Part shown: positions 33,723-45,137 of the stretch, piece by piece
Layout of the letters: each line of letters starts with the position of its first letter
How positions within the stretch are numbered: position 1 is the stretch's first letter
Source: Mangifera indica
Taxonomy: Eukaryota > Streptophyta > Magnoliopsida > Sapindales > Anacardiaceae
Direction: 5' to 3'
Assembly (NCBI RefSeq): GCF_011075055.1
Contig: NC_058147.1
Span: 5,022,001 to 5,086,000 of the forward strand
Length of the DNA stretch: 64,000 nt
The notes under the pieces: model-generated
The model's database searches: none
Told to the model about the DNA's origin: nothing
Seen by the model: the letters and a program-made list of their open reading frames with translations, nothing else
Program-made: the position numbers and the translations under genes

Positions 33723-36700
33723 ATGGGCAAATTAACCTCTAAAAGACTACTTACCACTCTCTTCCTTGTCCAGTTTTTGTGTGTTATTGCTTCTACCTCT
33801 TCTACTGAAGAGGCAAATGCTCTTCTAAAATGGAAAGCTAGCTTTACAAACCAAACACAATCTCAGTTAACTTCTTGGACTCTACTTTCTCCTAATGCCA
33901 CCAACTCTAAGCCACTCACAACCCCATGTTCTTGGCTTGGAATTTCATGCAATTTAGCTGGAAGTGTCATCAAAATAAACCTTACCAGTTTCGGTTTAAA
34001 TGGTACGTTGTATGAGTTTTCAGCCTCCTCTTTCCCTTATCTCAAACATATTGATCTCGGAGTAAATTCACTCTTTGGTGTTATTCCATCTCAGATTGGT
34101 AACCTGTCAAAGCTCATTTATCTTGATCTATCTTCTAATCATTTCTCTGGAAAAATCCCACCTGAAATTGGTCTTCTAACAAATCTTCAAATCCTACACC
34201 TTGATGAAAACCAACTGAATGGCACAATTCCATCTGAAATTGGTCAGTGTCAATCTCTTAATGAGCTTGCCTTGTATAGCAACAGTCTAGACGGTCAAAT
34301 TCCTGTTTCTCTTGGTAATTTGAACAACCTACTGAGATTATATCTCTATAATAATTCGCTTTCAGGTTCTATTCCTGCAGAAATGGGAAACTTAACCAAT
34401 TTGATGGAACTTTACATGGATATCAACCATCTTACAGGCCTCATTCCTTCAAATTTTGGAAATCTTACGAAGCTTATTGTGTTGATTGCCTTTGACAATC
34501 AACTTTCTGGTTCCATTCCTGAAGAATTAGGAAATTTGAAGTATCTCAAATGTCTAAGCCTTCATATGAACAATCTTTCTGGTTCTATTCCAGCATCATT
34601 GGGTAGGCTGACAAACCTCTCCTTGCTTCATCTCTATAGAAATCAGCTTTCTGGTCCCATTCCTGAAGAGCTTGGAAACTTGAAATCTCTCACAGATCTA
34701 GAGTTGAGTGTAAACCAATTAAATGGTTCGCTTCCTACTTCTTTTGGCAATTTAATTAACTTAGAACTATTGTTTCTTCGTGACAACCAACTTTCTGGAT
34801 CCATTCCTCAAGAAATAGGAAATTTCACGAAATTGTCAGTGCTGGAACTAGACACAAACCAGTTTACTGGTCCTCTGCCCGACATTTGCCAAGGTGGTTC
34901 ACTTGTATACTTCACTGCGAGCAACAACAATCTCACAGGTAACATCCCCAAAGGCTTGAAAAACTGCACAAGCTTGGTGAGAGTCCTTCTTCAAGTCAAC
35001 CAACTCACTGGAGATTTAGCAACAGGGTTCGGTATCTATCCAAAGTTGAGCTTTATAGACATAAGCCATAACAAATTTCATGGTGAAATATCATCTAAAT
35101 GGGGAAGTTGTCCAAATTTAAGTTCCTTACTCATGGCGAGGAACAATATCACTGGAACCATACCACCAGAGATTGGAAATGCAGCTCAGCTACATTCACT
35201 TGATCTTTCTTCCAACAATTTAGTTGGGAAGATTCCAAAGACATTAGGAAAGTTGACTACTCTTGTTAAGGTCAACTTCAGTGACAATCAACTTTTCAGT
35301 GTCATACCCTCAGAAATTGGGCTATTGACTAATCTTGAGTCTTTGGACCTATCCTCAAACAAATTAAGCCAGGCAATACCAGAAAATCTAGGAAACTTAG
35401 TCAAGCTGCACTACCTGAATTTGAGCAACAACAAATTTAGCCAAGAAATTCCAGTTCAGGTTGGGAAGTTAATTCACTTGTCTCAGTTAGATTTGAGTCA
35501 TAATTCTCTCAGAGGAGAGATACCATGGCAAATGAGCCATCTGGAGAGCTTAGAGCAGCTAAATCTCTCCCACAATTCTCTTACTGGTTCTATTCCAAAC
35601 AGTTTTGAGGAAATGAAGGGTCTATTGTATATTGATGTATCCTACAATCAGTTAAAGGGCCCTATTCCTGAGAGCAAAGCATTTCAAGATGCTGCTATGT
35701 TACAATGGAACAAGGGATTGTGTGGTAATCTTCAAGGATTCCCACCATGCATATCTCCTGTCACTTACAAACACATAAATGGAAAGGTCAAAAAATTTGT
35801 GTTTTCAATTATGTTCCCTCTTTTGGGGGTTCTTTTACTTGCACTCGGGGTTTACTTAATCTTGCAGAAAAGAAGGAAAAAGAAACTAGTTGGACAAAGC
35901 AGTGAGGAGGATGGAGAGCTTTTCTCAGTGTTAACTTTTGATGGAAGAATTTTGTACAAAAAAATAATGGATTCAACCAAAGCTTTTGATTCTAGGTATT
36001 GTATTGGAAAAGGAGGATACAGTAGTGTTTATAAGGCCGAGCTGTCATCAGGTAGCATAGTAGCTGTTAAAAAACTCCACTCGTTACCAAATGTTGAAAT
36101 AACACATCAAAAGGAGTTTTTGAATGAGATCAAGACTTTAACAGAGATACGGCATCGAAACATTGTGACGTTGTATGGCTTTTGTTCAAATCAGCAACAC
36201 TCTTTTTTGATTTATGAGTATTTTGAAAGGGGTAGTTTGGCCACAATCTTGAGCAAAGAAGAAACCGCTAAAGAATTGAATTGGTTCAAGAGGGTGAATA
36301 TCGTCAGAGATGTGGCTCATGCGTTGTCTTACATGCATCATAATTGCTCTATTCCAATTGTTCATCGAGACATATCAAGCAACAACATTCTGCTCGATGA
36401 GGAATATGTGGCTCATGTTTCAGATTTTGGCAGTGCTAAGCTATTGAAGAGAGACTCATCCAATTGGACCGAACTTGCTGGCACATATGGATACATTGCA
36501 CCAGGTACTATGGCTCATCCTGAATTGCATGCCTAATTTCAATATATGACATAATGTTTGTAAAATGATGATTCAGACCGTATTTTTTTTCAGAGCTTGC
36601 TTACACAATGAAAGTTACAGAACACTGTGATGTGTATAGTTTTGGAGTGTTAGCCGTGGAAGTGATTAAAGGACAGCATCCAAATGATATCGTCGCGTCT

Positions 36701-36889
36701 CTAACATCTCCGTTACCAAGTGAGGGCATGCTGGTGAAGGACATTCTAGACCAACGACTTCCACTTCCTTCTCCTAATGTTGAGGAACAGCTGATGACCA
36801 TTGTCGAGCTAGCAACTGCTTGCTTACATGTCAATCCACAATCTAGGCCATCCATGCACAAGATTTCCAAGATGTTAGAACAGTTCTAG
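33723..36889 (+). CDS. Intact LRR receptor-like kinase R4 (MIK2-like), two exons, 1,025 aa
   Basis: Exon 1 33723-36504, exon 2 36594-36889; the intron falls in the APE motif as in R1. The length is identical to R1. Signal peptide ([10 protein letters not shown]...), LRR N-cap, about 22 LRRs, GLCGN cap, membrane helix ([20 protein letters not shown]) and kinase with [21 protein letters not shown] and GTYGYIAPE are all present. Differences from R1 are concentrated in the LRR surface (for example '[16 protein letters not shown]' and 'GSIPAEMGN'), so ligand preference may differ. Upstream, the double W-box is perfect but the TATA box is lost, so expression may be altered. Putative role: plasma-membrane immune or peptide receptor; ligand unknown. 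Confidence 0.93.
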
Positions 36890-37610
36890 AGCCCTTTACA
36901 CCACTAAATCCGGACAAATAAATTGTATTGTAAAAGGTTAGGATCAAGTAGAGGAAATGTGAGGTAAAAGCAACTGCTTCCACACAGTAAGTGTTGCCTA
37001 GTTTGTAAGGTTTTTATATATTTCTTCAAGTAATAAATGCTTACAAATAAACATGGAGTTATATTATTTATTTATAGCATTGAATTCAAATCATAAAGTT
37101 TGTAGAAACCACGATTTTGTAGAATTATGAATTGATTAGAAACTGAATTAATATTATTTACAAAATATTATATAATATATAATCTTATAACATAATATAA
37201 ACTGAAATCCTAATTTTATAAAATAAGAAAATAATAAATAACTAAACTGAAATTTTAATTCCATAAAATAGGAAAATAGTAAATAATTAAATTAGAATCC
37301 TAATCCTATGAAATAGAAAAATAATAAATAACACATCAAAATCAGATTCAATAAAAAATCAAATCTGATTAGAATGAAATCAAATAGAAATATGTTTCAC
37401 AAATTTGAGAAATTATAGTTTCAATCACATCTCCAAGATGAATTTTTAAAGAGTAATGTTATATACACAACTTTAAACATAAATAACAATGTGTTATTAT
37501 ATGAATAGATAATTAAAAATAAAAAAAACTACGACTTAATCATATTAAGATATATTATTATTTGTATATAAAATTGTATATATAATTTTATTGATTTTGA
37601 AATTATATCT
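36890..37610 (+). repeat. R4 3' flank with 45-bp tandem repeats and a MITE-like segment
   Basis: About 200 bp of unique sequence precedes the tandem array (about 37199-37333, three units of about 45 bp, more diverged than after R1). About 37,450-37,600 is a MITE-like stretch (AATGTTATATACACAACTTTA ... ATTGTATATATAATTTTATTG) of the same family as 20,140 and 49,735. Confidence 0.65.
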
Positions 37611-38497
37611 AATAAACCGGTTGGAGTTTTTATAATCCAAATGGTAACAAATAAAATAAAATTGAGACGACGTAAAGAAAACTGTTTCAGGAAAATTCGT
37701 CGGATAATGACAGTCAACGCAGAAGCAGGAGTAAATGATAAACTCATTTGTCATCTTCAAAATCGATATCCATCTCTATCAAACCCAACCAGACAGATGG
37801 ACCGAAGAAAATATTGCATTCACTCTTTGGTTGTATTAGAAGACATGCATGGTTCCAACTTCCACCTCATTCTTCCAATGTTCAGTCACATGTTGGGCCC
37901 GTAACTGGTATGGAAAAGTCATAGCAGAGCATAGCCTCTTGCATAGAGTATTTTCCAGGAAAAATACCTCCGCCAAACGCAAACAAAGACCTTGACGAAA
38001 ATGGAACGGCAACAAGTGGTGGAGAGCAGTCATAATTTTAGGACATTGGTCCCAGTTAGAGTATAATCTTTCCATATCATTTTTATATTCTTTGAAAGAG
38101 TCCTTTTTCATCTCTTAAGAAAATCATCTCAGAATTGAAGAGGAAATAAACTACCGCATGGCATTTACCCAGATTAAAAGTAAAAAGGGTGAAACATTAT
38201 ACATTAACAGTTCAGATCAACAGGACAACAACAACACCAAGAAGACAACAGAACAGTACATATAAGTTGTATAAGCAAAATAAACAACCAGGAGCAAAAA
38301 CTTCCGGTTTACGTTCTTCAGATTCGTGGAGAGATCATCCGTCGATACTAAGTTTCAAGGGTTCTCTTGAGGACCAGCTTCAAATTTTGAAGGCTATTCT
38401 ACATCCAGTGGCCCAAGAAATAGTAAAACTTCTGAATAGTGAACAGGTTAGTAAGTTTGGGAGAGCAACAACACTTGCCACCACACACGAATTTGCA
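37611..38497 (-). other. Copy of the Pumilio 3' flank and 3' UTR
   Basis: Collinear with 49,910-50,739 next to the real gene. It extends further than the copy at 20.3 kb because it runs on into exon 5. A 91-codon open frame (37836-38111, minus) lies here as in the first copy. Confidence 0.75.
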
Positions 38498-38934
38498 TCA
38501 CTTCTTTGACAGATTTCCAGAGAAAATCCGCTTACAATATGGACTAGTTCGTAAGAAAGAGTGGGGTCGAGCAGCTTCAAGCAGTGCAGCATGAAGGGGA
38601 CCCTGAAGATAGAAATTAAGGAGTAAGGTTCTATCAAAAGTTTGGAAGACATCAGAGAAGTTGCTAAAAGGATGTTGTGCTCCAAACCTTGGTAACTGTC
38701 AGAATGACATAACTGGGAAATGGATCTTGCAGCAACTGTTCAAAATGAGGCACAGACAGCAATTTATGGACAATTTGTGATCGACTCTCTCCAAAATGCT
38801 TGAGGCATTTTTCCACAACATGACTGCTAAATTTTTGCTTTGATAGGTGAACATAGGGGCCTTTGAACTGAGCAAGTAAGTTGGCAGTGACAGAAGGGAT
38901 CTTCAGCTCTATAATATATTGAACAACATAATTT
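38498..38934 (-). pseudogene. Copies of Pumilio exons 5 and 4
   Basis: Exon 5 copy 38602-38498 (105 bp, with stop) and exon 4 copy 38934-38688 (247 bp against 256 in the real gene, because of an in-frame 9-base deletion removing part of 'IQSAL'). Splice signals are kept and both are open. The intron between them lacks the 784-bp MITE present in the real gene and so shows the empty site (AAAAGTTTGGAAGAC, about 38,636-38,650). Exons 1-3 are absent; sequence similarity ends at about 39,060. Confidence 0.85.
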
Positions 38935-39149
38935 CTGCTACAGAATGATAAAAGTTTTCTGAGTCATAGAATCAGATAAAACCATGGTGCAGAGACCAAA
39001 ATAACTTTAAAAGCAACCACTTCTTGGATTAAATTAGTGTCCAAGGTTAAGAATGATTAAAAAAATACCATGAAGCAATAAAATTAGCCTATGATTATTT
39101 TGAAATAGGAATAAAATAGCAATAGGAATTATAGCTGTATAATTTTCTA

Positions 39150-39264
39150 TCTTCAGGAAAGATAGAAACAGACATGGGCAAATTAGCCCGACTCTACTAA
39201 CTTGCTGGCTATAAATAAGAGGGAATTTGTATACTATCAGCACAATATCAAAAAAGAAACAGAC
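39150..39264 (+). promoter_or_regulatory. Promoter remnant of R5
   Basis: The TATA box CTATAAATAAGAGGG (from 39209) lies about 50 bp before the start codon. Upstream the leader sequence 'GAAACAGACATGGGCAAATTAG' is duplicated (about 39,165 and 39,257). The W-box region is not present because the upstream sequence belongs to the Pumilio copy. Confidence 0.5.
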
Positions 39265-40904
39265 ATGGGCAAATTAAGTTTTAAAAAACTACTTACCCTT
39301 CTCCTCCTTGTCCAGTTCTTGTGTGTTGTTGCTTCTGCCTCTTCTATTAAAGAGGGAAATGCTCTCCTAAAATGGAAAGCTAGCTTTGAAAATCAAACAA
39401 AATCTCAGTTAACTTCGTGGACTCCGGTTTCTCCCAATGCCACCAATTCTATGCCACTCACAACCCCATGTTCTTGGCCTGGTATTTCATGCAATTTAGC
39501 TGGAAGTGTCATCAAAATAAACCTTACCAATTTCGATTTAAATGGTACGTTGTGTGAGTTTTCAGTCTTCTCTTTCCCTAATCTTAAATATGTTGATCTT
39601 GCAGTAAATTCACTCTCTAGTGTTATTCCATCCCAAATTTGTAACCTGTCAAAGCTTATTTATCTTGATCTATCCTTCAATCATTTCTTTGGAAAAATCC
39701 CACCTGAGATTGGTCTCTGAACAAATCTTCAGATCCTGCACCTTGATGAAAACCAATTGAATGGCATAATTCCATCTGAAATTAGTCAATGTCGATCTCT
39801 TAATGAGCTTGCCTTGTATAACAACAGTCTAGACTGTCAAATTCCTGCTTCTCTTGGTAATCTGAGCAACCTGGTTAGGTTATATCTCCACAATAATTCG
39901 CTTTCAGGTTCTATTCCTATAGAAATGGGAAATCTAACCAATTTAATCGAACTTTACTTGAATACCAACCGTCTTACAAGCCTCATTTCTTCCCGTTTTG
40001 AAAATTTTACAAAGTTTATTATGCTCCATGCCCTTGACAATCAACTTTCTGGTCCCAATGCTGAAGAATTAGGAAATTTAAGGTGTCTTGAACATCTAAG
40101 CCTTTATTCGAGCAATCTTTCTGGTTCTATTCCAACATCATTGGGTGGCCTCACGAACCTCACCTATCTTCATCTCTATGGAAATCAGCTTTCTGGTCCC
40201 ATTCCTGAAGAGCTTGGAAACTTGAAATCTCTCACATATCTAGAGTTAAGTGTAAACCAATTGAATGGTTCGTTTCCCCCTTCATTTGGCAATTTGATTA
40301 ATTTAGAAATATTATATATTCGTCAAAACCAACTTTCTGGATCCATTCCTCAAGAAATGGGAAATCTCATGAAATTGTCAGTACTGCAACCTAACACAAA
40401 CTAGTTTACTGGTCATTTGCCCAACATTTGCCAAACTTGCATACTTCACTGCAAACAACAATAATCTCACGGGTAACATCCCTAAAGGCTTGAAAAACTG
40501 TACAAGCTTTTTAAGAGTCTGTCTTCAAGTAAACCAACTCACTGAAGATTTCGCGACAGAGTTCGGTATCTATCCAAAGCTGAGCTTCATAAACATAGGC
40601 CATAACAAATTCCATGGTGAAATATCATCTAAATAGGGAAGTTGTCCAAATTTAAGTTCCTTATTTGTGGGGTGAGGAACAATATCACTAGAAGCATACC
40701 ACCAGAGATTGGAAATACAGCTCAGCGACATTCACTTGATCTTTCTTCTAATAATTTAGTTAGGAAGATTCCAAAGACATTGGGAAAGTTGACTACTCTT
40801 ATTGAGGTCAACTTCAGTGACAATCAACTTTCCGGTGTCATACCTTCAAAAATTGACCTACTGACTAATCTTGAGTCTTTGGACCTATCCTCAAACAAGT
40901 CCCT
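39265..40904 (+). pseudogene. LRR receptor kinase pseudogene R5 (5' part), left arm of an inverted pair
   Basis: MGKLSFKKLL signal peptide, LRR N-cap and LRRs as in R1/R4, but with a TGA at 39718-39720, a TAG at 40402-40404, an internal deletion near 40,430 and further stops near 40,635. Homology ends at about 40,904 in the 'LDLSSNK' repeat, where it meets R6 head-on. The membrane helix and kinase are missing. It keeps a TATA box. Confidence 0.9.
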
Positions 40905-42900
40905 TGGTGGGAATCCCTGAACATTACCGCACAATCCCTTGTTCCCTTGTAACATAGCAGCATCTTGAAATGTTTTGCTCTCGAGAATAAGGTCCTTTAA
41001 CTGATTGTAAGATACGTCCACATAAAGCAGACCCCTAATTTCCGTTTGGAATAGAACCCGTAAGAGAATTGTGGGAGAGATTTAACTGCTCCAAGCTCTT
41101 CAAATGGCTCATTTGCGATGGTATCTCTCCTCTAAGAGAATTATGACTCAAATCTAACTAAAACAAGTGAATTAACTTCTCAATCTGAACTGGAATTTCG
41201 TAAATAAATTTGTTGTTGCTCAAATTCAGGTATTGCAGCTTGACTAAGTTTCCTAGATTTTCCAGTATTGTTTGGCTTACTTTGTTTAAGGATGGGTCCA
41301 AAGACTCAAGATTAGTCAATAGCCCAATTTCTAAAGGTATGACACTGGAAAGTTGATTGTCACTAAAGTTGACCTTAATAAGAGTAGTCAACTTTCCCAA
41401 TGTCTTTGGAATCTTCCTAACTAAATTGTTGAAAGAAAGATCAAGTGATTGTAGCTGACCTACATTTCCAATCTCTGGTGGTATGGTTCTAGTGATATTG
41501 TTCCTCACCACGAGTAAGAAACTTAAATTTGGACAATTTCCCCATTCAAATGATATTTCACCAAGGAATTTGTTATGACTAATGTCTATGAAGCTCAGTT
41601 TTGGATAGATGTCGAACATTGCTGCTAAATCTCCAATGAGTTAGTTGACTTCAAGACAGAGTTTTAGCAAGCTTGTGTAGTTTTTTAAGCCTCCGGGGAT
41701 GTTACCTGTAAGATTATTGTTACTTACACTAAAGCATGCAAGTGGACCAACTTGGCAAATGTTGGGCAGAGGACCAGTAAACTGGTTTGTGTCTAGTTGT
41801 AGTACTGACAATTTCATGAGATTTCTCATTTTCTTGAGGACTAGATCCAGAAAGTTGGTTTTGGCGAAGATATAATATTTCTAAATTAATCAAATTGCCA
41901 AATGAAGGAGGAAGCGAACCATTTAATTGGTTTACACTAAACTCTAGATCTATGAGAGATTTCAAGTTTCCAAGCTCTTCAGGAATGAGACTAGAAAGTT
42001 GATTTCCATAAAGATGAAGGTAGGTGAGGTTTGTCAGGCTACCTAATGATGTTGGAATAGAACCAAAAAGATTGTTTGAATAAAGGCTTAGATATTCAAG
42101 ACACATCAAATTTTCTAATTCCTCAGGAATGAGACCAGAAAGTTGATTGTCAAAGGCATGCAACACAATAAGATTTGTAAAATTTCCAAAACTGGAAGGA
42201 ATGAGGCCTGTAAGATGGTTGGTATCTAAGAAAAGTTCAATCAAATTAGTTAGATTTCTCATTTCTACAGGAATAGAACCTAAAAGCGAATTATTGTAGA
42301 AATATAACCTAATCAAGTTGCTCAGATTACCAAGAGAAGCAGGAATTTGACCGTCTAGACTGTTGCTATACAAGGCAAGCTCATTAAAAGATCGACACTG
42401 ACCAATTTCAGATGGAATTGTGCCATTCAATTGGTTTTCGTCAAGGTGCCATTCAATTGGATCTAAAGATTTGTTAGGAGACCAATTTCAGATGGGATTT
42501 TTCCAGAGAAATGATTAAAGGATAGGTCAAGATAAATGAGTTTTGATAGGTTACCAATCTGAGATGGAATAACACCAATGAGTGAATTTACTGCAAGATC
42601 AACATATTTAAGATTAGGGAAAGAGGAGGCTGAAAAGTCATACAACGAACCATTTAAACCGAAACTAGTAAGGTTTATTTTGATGAAACTTCCAACTAAA
42701 TTGCATGCAACTCCAAGCCAAGAACATGGGGTTGTGAGTGGCTTAGAGTTGGTGGCATTAGGAGAAACCAGAGTCCACGAAGTTAACCAAGATTTTGTTT
42801 GATTTTCAAACCTAGCTATCCATTTTAGGAGAGCATTTGCCTCTTCAGTAGAGGAGGCAGAAGCAACAACACACAAGAACTGGACAACTTATATACAAAT
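40905..42900 (-). pseudogene. LRR receptor kinase pseudogene R6, right arm of an inverted pair
   Basis: Read leftward it starts inside the signal peptide ([19 protein letters not shown]), because about 75 bp holding the leader, ATG and first codons is deleted at about 42,890. It continues through the LRRs with several frameshifts (open pieces 42876-42463, 42430-41729, 41619-41158, 41021-40905) to the C-cap ([14 protein letters not shown]), where it meets R5. No membrane helix or kinase. The pair R5/R6 forms an imperfect inverted repeat with arms of about 1.6-2 kb and almost no spacer. Confidence 0.9.
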
Positions 42901-43043
42901 TCCCTCTTATTTATAGCCAGCAAGTTAATAGAGTCGGGCTAACTATCTATGGCGCTACAAATTTCCACTGCTAAATTAAGATTAAAGACAAAATAAACAA
43001 AAATTGACTTTTATTTTCTCAGCAGACTTTGACCTTTGGTCAA
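42901..43043 (-). promoter_or_regulatory. Promoter region of R6 with double W-box and TATA box
   Basis: On the minus strand TTGACCAAAGGTCAA (43043-43029) precedes GGCTATAAATAAGAGGG (about 42,919-42,903). Both elements are intact although the gene has lost its start codon. Confidence 0.6.
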
Positions 43044-44394
43044 TGCATCTAATTTCCTTCTCCAGGGTCATGTATGTAGACTCTTTGCAGTAGTTTGACC
43101 AGGCTAGAGCCCCAATTCTGTTTTTTCCAGTCCGATCGATCAGATTGTAAAAAAAATAGATTAATGATAAATGAATATAATGTTTTACACAACAAGCTTA
43201 TTGTTTTGATGGTACTCCGTAATTCCTACATACAGCAAACACTAGGACTAAGTTTGAATTCTTGCATTTGCATAATTCTCCTCGATTTTCTTTCAATACA
43301 ATTTTTTCTTTTCTTTTTCATTACCTATATTATAAGACTCACCAAACTCTCTCACTCTCTCCTCTCTTCTCGACTCAATCTCCTCTCACGTTCGTATGAT
43401 AGTCACCACCAGACTAGATCCCTTTATTTGTCTCAATCTGACTCTGACTTCTCTTCTCATTCGCAGGCGAAATTTATTGAATTTAATTTGGGAAATTGCA
43501 GTCCAACACTTCCAAAGGGTGCCGGAATTTGGAATTGGAACTTGGAAGTTGGAATGGAAGAGCTGATTAGTTTAAGGACGTACTAAAGAGGGCAAGAAGC
43601 TTAGATCACGCTGACTTGGAAGAAAGCTACTTGACAATAGGTGCTTGAATTTATAATCAATCTACCACTCAAATTCTTCTATAGCTGATGATCAAACTTA
43701 TTTGAGCAAAAGTTGTTTCCTCAATACATGATTTTTCCTGTTCTTTTAAACTACTTTTCTACCCTTTTACAGTTAAGATTAAATAGTAAGACTGACTGAT
43801 AGATAGGAGAACTGAATTTTCAACAAATCTTGGGTGGCAAATAGTCATCCAACCAATCAAAAATCAGAAAGCGTGAAAAAAGAAAATGGACAAGTTAATA
43901 TCCTCTCTTCTATAAAGCTTATTATAATAAGTTCTAATGATTCTTACGAATCAGGGCATCAACAAAGAAAGTTTGGGCATCAGTACTCTTTTAAGTTAAG
44001 AGGACCAACAGCAAGTTTATAATCTTGCAATCAGAATATTCGAACCTACTAACTGAAACAAATGATAATCAACATTTGCATGTTCAGTGAAAAATCACCA
44101 AGTGGAAAAAAATTAGCATACAAGGTACAAAATGAAAGCACAGAAACTTATGTCAAGGCACTAGTTTCAATAGTGTGTCTAGCTTCAAACTTTTCTTCTA
44201 CATGATATGTCAGTTTAGCATAAATTACCATCAAATCACGCATTGAGCATTACACTAATGAAAAACACATTGCAAATAGCAAATACACACAGCCCATCAA
44301 GCAAAAGAAACTTCTATCACATTTTATGCTGCTTCATGCTTCCTACGAAGTAAAAATACCAACATAAACATTTCAGCCATAAAGTTCATGATGC
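43044..44394 (-). other. Inverted copy of the RS-gene/receptor-kinase flank
   Basis: Reverse complement of the unit A-C flanks, including the GA-rich block (CT-rich here, about 43,345-43,470). The block leaves a 163-codon open frame on the plus strand whose reading frame is not conserved among the four copies. No gene is seen. Confidence 0.6.
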
Positions 44395-44694
44395 AATTTA
44401 GAACTGAAAAATGTGAATGCGGGACTCACATGAGCATTGGTTCTCTGCAGAGATGGACTTGGAGAAACAGAGCGCCGACCATGTGGTGACACACTTTTCA
44501 GAGCAGGGGAGTGTTCTTTAGGGTTGTGTCCAACGGGACTTTCACCTCTCTGACTCTTATGTTGAAAAGGGCCCTTAGAATTAGGACTATGCCGAGCAGG
44601 GGAGGCACTTCAAGATGTAAACATTTTCGAAACAATAAGAAATTACAAAAGTCAATTCAATGACGAGAATATATATACGTGTGTGTGTTTGCGC

Positions 44695-44741
<47 letters not shown>

Positions 44742-45137
44742 AATATGTATAGAATCTTTTAAGTATATTTCAATATAATTGTTTTAAAACTTTCCATCTT
44801 ATTTTTAGAAAAATCACCATTAATTCAGGAAAAAAGAAACATACATATATATATAAACATCCAATACCTTCCATAAGATCCGCTTCAACTGTTTGTCCCT
44901 TCATTATATCTGCCTCTCCTAGAGTGTCTTCGGTGATCAAGACTAGAGCTATAGCTCATGCTTCGATGACGATGATCTCTTTCTCTCTCACTGTATCTGT
45001 CACGATCATATCTATATTTGTTTCTATTACGGTTTCTCTTCTTGTAATCCTTGTCTCTATCCCTACATTCATCTCTATACCTAAAAATATTCTTTTTGTC
45101 AATGTCTATAGTTTTGAATTGTGTCAGTATATTCAAG
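44395..45137 (-). pseudogene. RS-domain (SR-like) protein gene fragment S4 with intact Copia target site
   Basis: Read leftward: one exon of RD/RS repeats (about 45,083-44,885; RDECRDRDKDYKKRNRN, SERERDHRHRSMSYSS, behind a TTTTTAG acceptor), then an intron with microsatellites and a last exon (about 44,620-44,400; S-P-rich; SVSPHGRRSVSPSPSLQR). The Copia target is undivided here (GTGTCACCACATGG, near 44,485). RS domains mediate protein contacts in splicing. No RNA-recognition motif is present, so it is a fragment. An intact copy outside the window is likely. Confidence 0.65.
44693..44741. repeat. Compound (CT)n(AT)n microsatellite
   Basis: About 27 bp of CT repeats followed by about 21 bp of AT repeats in the RS-gene intron. 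Confidence 0.9.

Noticed and set aside
39172..39201. Possible upstream micro-frame MGKLARLY before R5
   Set aside because: It lies upstream of the TATA box, so it should not be in the transcript; it is a duplicated piece of leader.
40824..41021. Apparent separate short gene with '[17 protein letters not shown]'
   Set aside because: It is the C-cap end of R6 reading through the R5/R6 junction.
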